From NCBI GenBank assembly GCA_030704615.1, contig CM060731.1, positions 79,836,756 through 79,900,755 of the forward strand: a DNA stretch of 64,000 nt. The letters run 5' to 3'. Shown one piece after another: positions 47,336 to 57,835 of the stretch. The first letter of the stretch is position 1; each line of letters starts with the position of its first letter. The notes below the pieces were generated by a model. The model saw only the letters and a program-made list of their open reading frames with translations. It was not told the origin of the DNA and ran no database searches. Both the position numbers and the translations under genes were made by a program. Origin of the DNA: Takakia lepidozioides. Taxonomy: Eukaryota > Streptophyta > Takakiopsida > Takakiales > Takakiaceae.

Positions 47336-47959
47336 ATTGTTTCATTTCGAACCTGATATGCTTTGAGCCTGGTTCTGGAGATTTATCTCCAGACCTGCAA
47401 TCTGCTTTTGTGATGAGTTTACAATCTGCATATATGGTGGTAAATGTTATATATCAAACCAAGGTTCTTTCCTAAATGTGAATGACCTGGAAACCTTGTT
47501 AGAAAGATGAATGGCTTACGGATTGGACTATGTATGGCTTGACCCATGGATTAAATTTCAAAGGGTTAGACATGTGTTAGGGTTTGAATACTGAATGGAT
47601 GTGGGACATTGCTAGGGCGCCAGAGCATGACATTCCATGCATTCACGCCATTGGATGCCACCTTTTTTTGGCACGTTGGACCAAGGTTTGTATGCGTTCA
47701 CGAACTGCCGACCTTGCTCGTTGCGCGGTTGACCTTATTTTCCATAATTGCTAACTTTGTGGGGTGGAGGGGCTTGTGTTAGGCTGCAACTGGAGGCACC
47801 TCTCCATGCAACAGTTTTCGTGCTAGAGGTGAGCATGCATGCACCTGTTGGCTATCAGTTCTGTACAATGTGGCCATTTACATGTTGGGTACTTCAAACT
47901 ATTAGTAGATGCATTGCTAAATGTAACTGCTAAGGGGTGTTGGGCGTGATGTTTGCAGG
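47336..47959 (+). other. CACTA internal sequence, no gene recognised
   Basis: No conserved motif was found on either strand between the second OSB fragment and the DUF8039-like exons. Confidence 0.4.
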
Positions 47960-48463
47960 CTGAGAAAGGCACTCTTGATATTGCCACCGACAGTGCACCA
48001 ACTACGGCGCCTTCAAAGGCAACCCCAAAATATCAACCCCCTGCCACAGTGGCATATATTCTTATGCTACCAAAAGTACTCTGAACTTTGAGTGATTGCT
48101 TATACTGGACGGTCCTCATTATCTAGTTTTCAATGTACATGTAAGTCTTCATGGGTTGATTAATGTGGGTTTTATGGTGGGTGTTGTGTGCAGTTTAAGT
48201 TGAAGGACAAAATCAGCCTGTATGATCCTCATTTACCACGACACAGGGCTGCTAGTGGAATTGTCACTGGTGTGCCTGACAAAGACACATATCACTGCCG
48301 TGTTATACCTGAAGGATTGTGGCGGGTTGAGGTGAATGATATCTATATTGTCAATTGTGTCTTGCCTCACCCTAATGAGGAAGAGGTCCCACCACAAACA
48401 ATGTTGGAGGATGTCGTCGGTCTGAATTGTCTTTGGCCAGAGAAGAACATGAAGAGGGCTTAG
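47960..48463 (+). pseudogene. DUF8039-like transposon protein exons
   Basis: An exon-like piece from about 47960 (AEKGTLDIATDSAPTTAPSK) is followed by a cag acceptor at 48193 and the exon 48194-48463, which reads HRAASGIVTGVPDKDTYHCR, VIPEGLWRVEVNDIYI and VGLNCLWPEKN. A G-x-V...Y-x(2)-V-x(2)-G-(L/F)-(F/W)-x-V-x-V pattern ending in a W-P is typical of the DUF8039-type region in plant CACTA-associated proteins. It could be the remains of the second element-encoded gene. The strand is opposite to the transposase tail. Confidence 0.5.
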
Positions 48464-51254
48464 ATTTCGTTCGCCCGGGCATAGACATTGCTGGCAGTGA
48501 GAAGAAGGCAGGAAAGCAGTTCAGTGTTCCTAGCATGCATGTGGAGACGCCGTGTAGAAGTTAGGCTCAGACCTTTATCATGGCTGGATTTGACAGTGCT
48601 CCAACACTTAACTCTCTGGGATTCTAGTCTATTTTGTGGAGCTTGAATCCCCAATGGTACTTCTTTCACTACACTAGTGGTATGTGTTCATCTAGTCATG
48701 TTCATAATCACTTGCACATCACTATAATAGTGGTATAATTTAAAACTGTGGGAGTAGCCAAATGCACACAATTGCCTACATTACCACTCGTATAGTGGTA
48801 TAAGTAGTCACATATATATTACTCTACTAGTGGTATGAATTCCTCCAGTGGTATTCCTAATCACTCTCACACCACTCTGTTAGTAATCACTCCAATCCAT
48901 AGTTCCCACTCAGAGAGACACCATGAATGACTCAAATAGCTTACACACCACTCTGTGGGTAATCATTCCAATGACCTGCTGAGAGACGTCCTCCACTCAC
49001 ATAACCATTCTGTGAGTGATATTGTATATTCTCCGTTTTCATAGAATGACTCTATGAGTCATTTTGTGATCACTCAACAAGTGGTTTCGGAAGTCATTGA
49101 ATTTCACTCCATCCATTTTGTAGCACTGACACACGACACGTGTCCATGCTAAGAGTATCGCCACGTGTCGACATAATCTCCAATATCATCCACGGACCAC
49201 CGGCTTACACGTCTCCACTACAAAACGGAAGTGGTTACTTTACCACTATGACACGTCAGTTTACCACTGTGACACGTCATAAGTGGTTGGTTTACCTCAG
49301 TGACACGTCATTGACATGTCACAGTGGTTAATTTACCACTGTGACACGTCAGCTAACAGGTGGACCCGGACGTGAGTGGTTCGAACCACTGTCCTTAACC
49401 ACCGGTGCCACGTAATGTCTTTTACCACTCACTTGTCCTAATGCACTAGTTCTTCATCACTCTGAGGCCAGAGTGGTTTAGTGTCTTTTACCACTCAAAA
49501 TGAGTGGTTAACAGAGTGGTTATTCCGCGTTTTTCTTCTAGTGTGATAGGGGGCCGGTGCGCCACCCACACTGGCGGATGGCGAGGACGAGGGGGGCATA
49601 TTTTTGTCGTTTATCTAGAATGGAGGGGCTGGGTATCGATCATTACATCATGTGAATTCAACGAAGTGAATAGTTAATTTTGGGGAAGGGGAGTAGGTAG
49701 GGGGGCATTGATGGGTAAGCCTTGGACAAGTAGGATATCCGGGCAGAGCCGAGAGGGACATGTACAGGGTGAGTGATGACAAGTACACGGAAGTATCCAG
49801 TGAGGGACAATGTGGTCAGGGGGTCGGCCTTAGTAGGTACCAGCATTGATGAGTGAGAACCATCTGGTTTCTGATCTGGACATGAGAAGTTTATGGATGT
49901 ACCAAACTGCATGATTATGGCGAGTGACGCGGAGACCATGTATAACAGGGTGAGTACACTGACTAAGGAGGTGGGGCTATGTGTCACGTATTGTATGTGT
50001 ATGTGAGCATAATGGGCAGTTGGGGGATGAGAATAGGCGTGGCCAAAAGATGTGCTTGCGTTGGTGTCCCATGTATTGGGCGTAACGAAATTTGAGTGTT
50101 TGTCGGATTTGTGCGTTGGTAACAGTCTTGGTGTGCCAGAAGTAATTTGACAATTTGTGATGAAGAATTGTAGATTGTGTCCATTTGTGGATATGGGCTT
50201 TGGTATGTCTGATAGAGGTTGAGGCTTGTTTGTGTGCTTCGCGTGTAAGAGTGGATTTTAGGTTACATATAGGCTTGGTAGTAGGGGGTCCTGGTACTGG
50301 GTGAATTAGCCAGAATGGGTGAGTGTGGGGTAATAGGACCCAAAAAGGATGTCACAAACTGTTGTCCAACACATATGGCGCAATCGATCCAAATTTAGGA
50401 TATTGAGTTCAGTATGAAACCACAGACACATTATATCATTGAAAAGCCCTTGAAGTTCTTGTCATGCACATATATATATATTTTTATGATTTGACAAGTT
50501 TAAGGGGTCCTAAAGGAGTCTTGAATAACACAAGGTTCAAATGTCCCAAAATGTTGTAGTCCTTTATGACTCATTTTCACACCCTTAACATGTGAAGGTC
50601 CTATCAGGGATTTTCATGTGCTTATGTAAGGTATGAAAAAATGCAAAAAGGACAATAGACCTGCAAAACCAGAAAAACCCATTATCATAGGAATTTTCTA
50701 CTACGCGGTATGCATACTTAGGGGCACCAAACTTTGGTACTACTAAACCTCAAAATTTGAACATAGTTCTTTCACCAAAAGTATTTAGCTACTGAAAATG
50801 AAGAAGGTCATGTCCTTGAAATGACTACAATGTCCTCCAATTTTGAATTTGAGGCCAAAATGAGTTCTTATAAATAATGTATCATTCATTGCAAATTGTT
50901 TTAAAATTAAAAATATATCAAATAAACTCCTAAAAATTATACGAGCATCTGTAGCACTGAAGTAGACATCAAATACACCAAACCCGGCTTGGATGCGATG
51001 AGGGGAAAACAAATGGTGGCAAATGGAAGTCGAGTTAGTATCGTAAACTCAAAATTAGTGGTGTACGAGCAAAATTGGAGGTGTACAAGAGGGTGTACGA
51101 GCATCCGATGGATGGGGTTGAGGTGCCCACTATCATCTGTCAATTTCATCACGTTTTCATCGCAACATGTTATGTCCACACGCCGCGGTGTAACGCGCCA
51201 GTAGTCAAAATTTAGTCCTTTTCAGGAGTATCAGTGGTACGCATTAGCATGCTT

Positions 51255-51692
51255 TCACCCTGTGAGCAATATGGATAGGGTCGGCCGTGGGATCCAGTGG
51301 GGGTTGGGCGGCCCCTGCCTGGGCGAGGAGGTCTGCGTTTTCGTTACCAGTGATACCAGTATGGGAGCGAACTTTGAGAAAGTGTATAGGGTGATTAATG
51401 GAAGCCGCTTGGTGAATGATAGCTGCAATGAGGTTCCGGTCTGGGTGGTGAAGGTGGCAGAAGGGGCTGGAGAGATGGTTGCGAAGAAGAAATAGTGACG
51501 ACGACTAACGATGGGGCAACTCTTGCACCCGGCCTCTTGATCTATCGAGTTTGAGTGTAGGGGGTAATGAAGACTTTCATCCCCCATGTGCATATGAGTA
51601 AGTGGTGTAAGGTAGAGGGGAGGGTAATGGGCGTGGAGGTGGGATGGGTGTGTTGGACAAGTAGCAGTGACGTAGTGGTGGGTTCTAGGCAT
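51255..51692 (-). pseudogene. RNase H domain of the LINE-like element
   Basis: In one minus-strand frame the sequence reads HFLKVRSHTGITGNENADLL then AQAGAAQPPL. The KVRSHTGITGNENAD block is the conserved C-terminal motif of RNase H (the His and final Asp of the active site), as found in several LINE and LTR elements. The frame changes upstream, so the coding region is damaged. Further frames upstream at 51.5-52.6 kb are probably the same polyprotein but lack diagnostic motifs. Confidence 0.65.
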
Positions 51693-52820
51693 CGGAGGTA
51701 TTTAGGGGAGGGGAGGTTGTGTTCGTATAGTAGCTGGTTTGGTTCAAAGGTGGCTAGAAGGGTGACACCATGGAAGAGTTGTAAAAGGGGGTGGGGGGTT
51801 GTCTGGAGGCCTTTGCTGTGTAAGTAGGAGAATAGTACAGGCAGAGGGGGAGGAGTGGGCAGTAAAGCCCATTGGAGGGCTTCTTGTATGTGGGAGTCAG
51901 GAGGGTGAGCAAAGCCGCGACCGGACCACCTGTGCTGGGTGGCAAGACCAGTGGCACCAAAGATGCAATCTCTATGGTGTGGGCTAACATATGAGGTAAG
52001 TTCCATGGGGCACGTGAGTGGGCTAGAGTAGTAGGAGTGGGTAAGCTGGAAGGAGGAGATTAGGAGGCTAGACAGTTCTCTAGGGATAGTACTATGAGTG
52101 TGTGCTTGTGTTAGTTTGGATTGGACGCGGGGTTTTTTGGAGGGGATGTCCTTAAGGTAGCGGTCTAATAGCCAACAGATTTCAGTAGCGAAAATATTGT
52201 CTGGGTGGCAGTATCTGATATGCCTGTGGGTTAGGAGTAGAGTATTTATGCTAGAGCCACGCTAGCCGATCATTGGGGATGAGGCCAATGTATCGGCCGT
52301 TTTCAGCACAGACTTTTGACCGATGCGGGCCCTGACAAATTAAGGGGGAGTCGTGGGCAATGTCTTTATCAGGGTTACATTTGATAGTGTTGACGTGAAT
52401 GTGAGGAATGACGAGCGGGTAGGGAATGTTGTGGGCATCTGTGAGTTGTGCTTGAGAGACATGTTGCTGGTGAATGTGTGTCAGGTAGTTAATGTTGGTG
52501 CGTTTACGGAAAGGCGAGGCTGTGGATGGGGTCACAGTCGTTGTGTGAACCAAAGAGGTCGTCCTCAATTTGCCAAGTGTTGTCATTTGAGGAAAAACCG
52601 GCCCATTTGCATAGGTAGTACCTATCCACCATCCAGACATGTAGCGCCAAACGCGTCAGTTGATGTCTAGGTTCTAACCCCGAGAATCTTCAATAATGAA
52701 GGCGGTGGAGTTGTTAGGATCGACACTATAAGTGGGAGAACACGGCGGGGGGGAGGGGGGGATTATGTCTACCTCGGTGCTGTAAGAAATAAGGGAGAGG
52801 ATGGGGGAGGGCTATGGTTA

Positions 52821-52875
52821 TGGTATGAATAGTTCATGGGCTATTTGCATAAAAGGGTAATGCTAACATAAAAAG
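52821..52875. repeat. Continuation of the satellite after the LINE insertion
   Basis: TGGTATGAATAGTTCATGGG followed by a block like ATTTGCATAAAAGGGTAA matches the part of the satellite unit that should follow the ATGGTTATGG palindrome, which is where the left copy stops at 41072. Confidence 0.7.
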
Positions 52876-53617
52876 CAAGGTATAAAAAAGGTATGTCAAT
52901 CCTAAATCCTAAATAGCAAAAAAAAAGGCTGAAAGTACACCCTATGAGATTTGGAAAGAAAATGACATTATATAACGACTTTGGGAAGTGCCTAGTTCTC
53001 ATGGGAGAAAATGGATCCAAAGAAAACATGAGAGAGGATAAAAAGACAGACCACCAAATAAAAACTATGAGAAATGAAAATTGCCTAAAATTTGAACAAC
53101 AGAAGAAAACATGTGAAACAATGAAAGAAAATCAGAGCCAAAGATGAGAAGTATGAAAATGAAATGAAATGAAAATTTGGTGCAGAAAAGTCGTAGAGCT
53201 TACAGGGAAAATAGAGGAAAACCTCAGAGAAAAAACTTCACGACTGGCAAATTGAAAAGTATGTCAAGAATGATTGGGTAAGGGTCCTCCTAGTGGGAGG
53301 CTTCAGTGGGAGACTTGGTTCTGCGAAAAGCAAGTGCAATCATTGAGAGATGGACTGGAAATCACCTAATTTTTTCCGATGTTAAAAACCACTTTGACCG
53401 AATTTGAAGACTCCAGTGGTCGTGCCCGCCGTTTTTTGTTCTTCTGAACTGTATGTTATGTAGGCCAGACTCCCCCACAGGGTTTTTCATCGTTGAATAG
53501 AAAGTACAGCAGGCCAGAATACTGGGTGAATAACAAACAGACAATCAAATTTAGTTCCATATTTTGGTGGGTATACGTAGCAGGCCAGCTCAGGAAGGAC
53601 TAGTATCCTGCAGGGGC
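52876..53617. other. Repeat-flank sequence, nothing certain
   Basis: A plus-strand stretch near 53.27 kb reads VRVLLVGGFSGRLGSA, which resembles the GDFN-x-R-x-G motif of LINE endonucleases but with the key residues changed. The frame has stops on both sides. No gene is called. Confidence 0.3.
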
Positions 53618-55814
53618 TCAAGGGTCATAGCCAATGTGGCCAGGGTATAGGCACACCAGAAACAAAAGTCGAGAACGTCCACTGGACATTCGAGGTTCAG
53701 TGCGACATAAGAAGATAACAAAAAGGAGCCGTCTTTGGACTGCAACTCGTTCGGAAGACTCATTTTCTGACTGACGATTGGCCTCCTCCAAATTTGCGCG
53801 CGCCTTCACTGCTTCCGCGGCTGTAATTCTCTTAGTGCTATTCTTTGTCGTATTTTTTCGTGGCAGCATGGTCCACACAATATTGTTCACGTGGATCCAT
53901 TGAGCAGGATCTGACGAGTTATACTCCCAAAGTTTTGACCAACAGTCCTTGTACCTTTCCAAGTCTGTTGGGTTACCTCATTTTCTCAGTCTCCACCACT
54001 CCACCTTCACCTTCTTAAAATTAGGATTCTCCCTTTCTCGGATCACGTCAGATATTGCCACCCCCATCCAGACAGGGCACGTCGTTGGGTCACGAGGGCG
54101 AACGAGCACAAAAAACCCTTTCTAAATATCCTTGAACGGATTCAAGGGTATCCTTGTTGTTCACGTGGATCCATTGAGCAGGATCTGACGAGTTATACTC
54201 CCAAAGTTTTGACCAACAGTCCTTGTACCTTTCCAAGTCTGTTGGGTTACCTCATTTTCTCAGTCTCCACCACTCCACCTTCACCTTCTTAAAATTGGGA
54301 TTCTCCCTTTCTCGGATCACGTCAGATATTGCCACCCCCATCCAGACAGGGCACGTCGTTGGGTCACGAGGGCGAACGAGCACAAAAAACCCCTTCTAAA
54401 TATCCTTGAACGGATTCAAGGGTATCCTTGTTGTTCACGTGGATCCATTGAGCAGGATCTGACGAGTTATACTCCCAAAGTTTTGACCAACAGTCCTTGT
54501 ACCTTTCCAAGTCTGTTGAGTTACCTCCTTTTCTCAGTCTCCACCACTCCACCTTCACCTTCTTAAAATTAGGATTCTCCCTTTCTCGGATCACGTCAGA
54601 TATTGCCACCCCCATCCAGACAGGGCACGTCGTTGGGTCACGAGGGCAAACGAGCACAAAAAACCCCTTCTAAATATCCTTGAACGGATTCAAGGGTATC
54701 CTTGTTGTTCACGTGGATTCATTGAGCAGGATCTGACGAGTTATACTCCCAAAGTTTTGACCAACAGTCCTTGTACCTTTCCAAGTCTGTTGGGTTACCT
54801 CATTTTCTCAGTCTCCACCACTCCACCTTCACCTTCTTAAAATTAGGATTCTCCCTTTCTCGGATCACGTCAGATATTGCCACCCCCATCCAGACAGGGC
54901 ATGTCGTTGGGTCACGAGGGCAAACGAGCACAAAAAACCCTTTCTAAATATCCTTGAACGGATTCAAGGGTATCCTTGGACGCTCACACCTCGGGCCACA
55001 GTAAGGTTCTGGGATTTCATCCTCTTCTTCATATCTGACACTATCTTGGCTGGATTCCATCTCTGCGATGATTCGTGGACCAATTGGTTTTCGGCCAGAA
55101 TCCCTCTAGCAGATGAGTACGCTCGGGAGTTTCTAGAATTGGCTTATCCAGCTCGGTGAGATTGTTTCCCCAACACTGGTCATATTGTTCCATTAGACCT
55201 CTGTAATGATCGTCAAGCATCATTTCTTTCGTCCAAAAATCCCTGTATTTTTTTATTCTATTCTTGATGAATGACTATTTTTCGGAGGAGTCGTCCCCGA
55301 CTCCCCATATCGGTCTTCTCGAAACGGCGTCTGGGTCTCCTTCAGGGAGCTTTGGAGTCCCGTCAGGATTGGACTTCCACATCTTCACGCTATTGTTTGT
55401 TGGAAGCCAATCCGAATCAGTAGCTGACTTCTTGTACTTCATGACGGGCCAACCCTCCGCATCCTTAAAAAATCGGAACACATGCATCTCCGAAATCCCG
55501 ACCAACGCCTCATTTCCATCCAGAATACAACCTTTTACAAAATTCTTGAAGTCGAGAACCTCCTGAATAATCTGTGGAATGAACTACAGATCTTGCGAGG
55601 TCATGAATGACCTCATCAAATCCGAAAGAATGTAGGTGCTTCGTTCCTTTAGCTTCTTCGAGAGGTAGCTGAAGAAGCCGTCGATGTCCTCATGGGTGTG
55701 TCCGACCATTAGAAACCCTAGTTGGATCTCTTCAAAAACATTTTTGGCGGTCAAGAGGGATAGAAAAGCAAGCATCCATCTGTTCTTATTGTCATTCGTC
55801 TGCTCACTGCTCAT
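53618..55814 (-). pseudogene. DUF7869-type transposon-derived gene, broken and internally amplified
   Basis: The upstream part reads DNKNRWMLAFLSLLTAKNVF then EEIQLGFLMVGHTHEDIDGF, the hallmark (VGHTHEDID) of DUF7869 proteins common in repeat families of seed-free plants, protists and some animals. The same frame runs from 55814 to 55041 and is cut by single stops at about 55584 and 55275; a shift then leads to EEEDEIPEPYCGPRCERPRI. The C-terminal part, PRDPTTCPVWMGVAISDV, FKKVKVEWWRLRK and RYKDCWSKLWEYNSSDPAQW, is repeated four times (274-bp units) before a unique tail with Arg/Lys-rich residues. It has the usual end of the family (VWMGR..VQWW..Y.DCW). It cannot be translated intact. Confidence 0.75.
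53885..54980 (-). repeat. Four tandem copies of a 274-bp coding segment
   Basis: Copies start at 53885, 54159, 54433 and 54707 with GTTCACGTGGAT; spacing is exactly 274 bp and only scattered substitutions separate them. Because 274 is not a multiple of three, each boundary shifts the reading frame, so the duplication itself disrupts the DUF7869 gene. Confidence 0.95.
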
Positions 55815-57060
55815 GGATTTTCAGCCCCCGTTTTAGAAGAACATCCACTGCCAAGTTGACGTTCACGAAAAAAATGGGAGGATGTAATGAATTGCACCAT
55901 GATTTGAGGTCAGATATGTAAAACTTTTTGCACAAAATGGTTGCCATATCAGATGACATACAAAACCAAACATAGAACAATCATGGCATGTGATGAAGAG
56001 GATGACATGAAAGAATGCGTCCGCATACATTGATGATAAACATTTATATTTTATTAGAGATTGCAACTTTGGCGTTGCAATCAGATATAATGTAATGTCA
56101 ACTGTACATCCGTTCACATTGGACTTAATATTATCCATCGGCTCGAAGCCATACAACGGCTTACACTAACCCATTAATATTACAGAGCCTCCTCCCAAAC
56201 GGCTCGCAGTCAAGGCATGTGTTCGAAGATGCCTCCGGTTACCACAACCACTTGCAACGGTCTCCGCACCAGAGGAAACGGAAATACTTTCAGAGAAATC
56301 AAACCTAGTAACATTATCATCCGAAATGTTACTTGGAACTCTACTTGTTGAATCTCTTGATGCCCTTGACGCCTGCCGGGAAGCCCGCCATTCTTGCCAA
56401 TCACGAAGTTCTTCTTCTTCTTTTCGAATTCGCTCCTTGAATGTGACTGGGCAAAACAATTTTTCATATGACAAATATCAGCTGAAATGTGGAAGATTTA
56501 TAGAAAAAATGATAAAGGTAAAAGTGCAAGTGATTTTTCAAATCACTCTTAAGAGGTAAATCGTGTTTGGATGCTCTTAAACCCTGTAGGCCGGAAGACA
56601 AACGGGGTGCTTGTCCACTTCCGAGAAGACTCTACTTGCAAATGGACGGTTCGGTTTATAGAATATTCTCATTTTGGATTCCAAATGAGATTTTTACTAA
56701 ATTTATACTACATATAACCCCTCAAATATTGAAGGTTCGGCACCGAACACCATTTCATACACTAAAAACAAACATTTAAGGAAAAAAAAAAAAAAAAACG
56801 TTTTTAGAAAACGTAGGTGCCGGCACTGTTCGCCGAACAGTGCCATAGGTTCGAAAGTGGTCAGAACTGGTTCGGCATAGGCTCGACACATGATCGAAAG
56901 AATATTCCTCGACAGAATATTCCTCCACATAGGCTCGGCACTGGTTCAAAAGAATATTCTTTGAATATTTGATATATTCCATGAATATTCCCTTAAGTTC
57001 GGCACTGTTCGGCAAAACCTGCTCGCTGCTCATGGAGTTCTGCTCATGGAGTTCTGCTCA
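55815..57060. other. AT-rich flank with an unrecognised minus-strand frame and palindromes
   Basis: The minus-strand frame 56166-56474 encodes about 100 residues with a charged helix (RIRKEEEELRDWQEWRASRQ) followed by Ser-rich sequence; it might be a piece of the same transposon family but has no motif I know. The right part has the palindrome cluster given separately. Confidence 0.35.
56730..57012. repeat. Cluster of TTCGGCA palindromes
   Basis: GGCACTGTTCG-C-CGAACAGTGCC at 56822-56844 is a near-perfect 23-bp palindrome. GGTTCGGCACCGAACA (about 56732), GGTTCGGCATAGG, GGCTCGGCACTGG and GTTCGGCACTGTTCGGC recur nearby, along with AGAATATTC repeats at about 56900-56965. It looks like the terminal or regulatory end of a mobile element. 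Confidence 0.5.
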
Positions 57061-57249
57061 TGGAAAACTCAACCTCTTCTAAAACCCCAATACATACTTA
57101 TATTGTCTCCAGAAAATGTTTGGAGGATTATTGTTCATGGTTATATTGTACATAAAATAGCCAAATAATCATATATATAGCTTTATTTCAATAATAAATT
57201 ATATTTATTCATATTTCTCATATTATTTCTGGACCAAACAAAAGTCCAG

Positions 57250-57672
57250 AATTAGTTAAAATAGTGTTAACTTCTCAATGACTTGAAGGGTCATATCTGC
57301 ACCCGCCTCCCTGAAACTAGGGTCAATTGGATCAATGGGAAGTCACCAGGTGAGGCAGATGCTCCTGAAATCAGCTGGCCCCATCAAAAACTGCGCATCT
57401 CCAAGGCCAAGGCACAGCTCCACTTCGGCAGGAAGTAGCTTGCTTTTATTTAGCTCTATCCTTGCTCTTCTCGCACCACCTCCCACCCCCCGCTCTGGCC
57501 TACGGGCTTAGTTTTTTCCATCCCTCCTTCTCACCTGTCACTAGGTGTTCCCGTGCGTTAAGCTTTATTGCCCCGCGGAGGTTATTTTTCCTCCTCCTGT
57601 TTTTCTTGTGCATTTTTTTCCAGGGCCACTGTCCCTGTTCTCTCAAAAAAAAGAAAAAGAAGAAAAAACAAT
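57250..57672 (+). mobile_element. Retroposon 3' end with A-rich tail
   Basis: The block ends CCAGGGCCACTGTCCCTGTT CTCTC (one base shorter in the CCC run than the other copies) and an AAAAAAAAG-AAAAAG tail. It is the longest copy of the family whose tails also occur near 12.7, 27.9 and 30.1 kb. The region upstream lacks a long frame, so it is 5'-truncated. Confidence 0.5.
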
Positions 57673-57739
57673 GTCATATGAAGGACTACTTGTTCTACTT
57701 GCCCAATGTTGCACTTGTAAGCGGTTGTAGTCAAAGCTA

Positions 57740-57835
57740 CATACGTATATCTTGGATGTTAGCATCCAATAGGTGGCGCTGCAAGGGCATCTTAGTTACA
57801 AATGGTCGTGGGTTCAAAGTCACATAGGTGGATGT
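57740..57835 (+). mobile_element. SINE-like segment with B box
   Basis: TAGGTGGCGCTGCAAGGG followed by GGTCGTGGGTTCAAAGTCA resembles polymerase III A and B boxes at tRNA spacing. No full tRNA fold. Confidence 0.35.

Larger units (their letters stand above)
41450..49543. mobile_element. CACTA (En/Spm, CMC) DNA transposon carrying host gene fragments
   Basis: The left end starts CACTAGAAGAAAAA at 41450 and the right end is its inverted copy, closing TTTTTCTTCTAGTG at 49543; about 29 bp of inverted repeat match with two differences. Both ends are flanked by TGA (41447-41449 and 49544-49546), the 3-bp duplication expected for CACTA elements. Subterminal regions (41.46-42.0 and 48.68-49.53 kb) are packed with ACCACT/AGTGGTT motifs in both orientations, the kind of array bound by TnpA-like proteins. 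Inside are a transposase tail (DUF4218), SINE-like insertions, PPR and OSB pseudogene pieces and a DUF8039-like exon. The catalytic core of the transposase is missing, so the element is non-autonomous. Confidence 0.9.
41073..52809 (-). mobile_element. LINE-like retrotransposon with RNase H, split by a nested CACTA element
   Basis: Minus-strand non-LTR-type element, about 3.64 kb when the nested element (41450-49543 plus one 3-bp duplicate) is removed. It is flanked by an 11-bp target duplication, GGCTATGGTTA at 41062-41072 and 52810-52820, in satellite DNA. Its 3' end is a (TCTC)n tail instead of poly-A. An RNase H motif is readable at 51.25-51.50 kb. The reading frame at 49547-49605 continues without shift or stop into 41111-41446 once the CACTA element is taken out. 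The C-terminal piece ends with FIGPTPENGAVAVRR. Several stops and frame changes upstream show that it is a dead, probably 5'-truncated copy; I did not identify a clear reverse transcriptase domain. Confidence 0.75.

Noticed and set aside
51542-52006. Minus-strand 154-residue frame
   Set aside because: It lies in the damaged LINE-like element upstream of the RNase H motif; no independent gene signal, so it is treated as part of that element.
55264-55566. Plus-strand 100-residue frame at the DUF7869 locus
   Set aside because: The opposite strand carries the DUF7869 frame; this is its complement.
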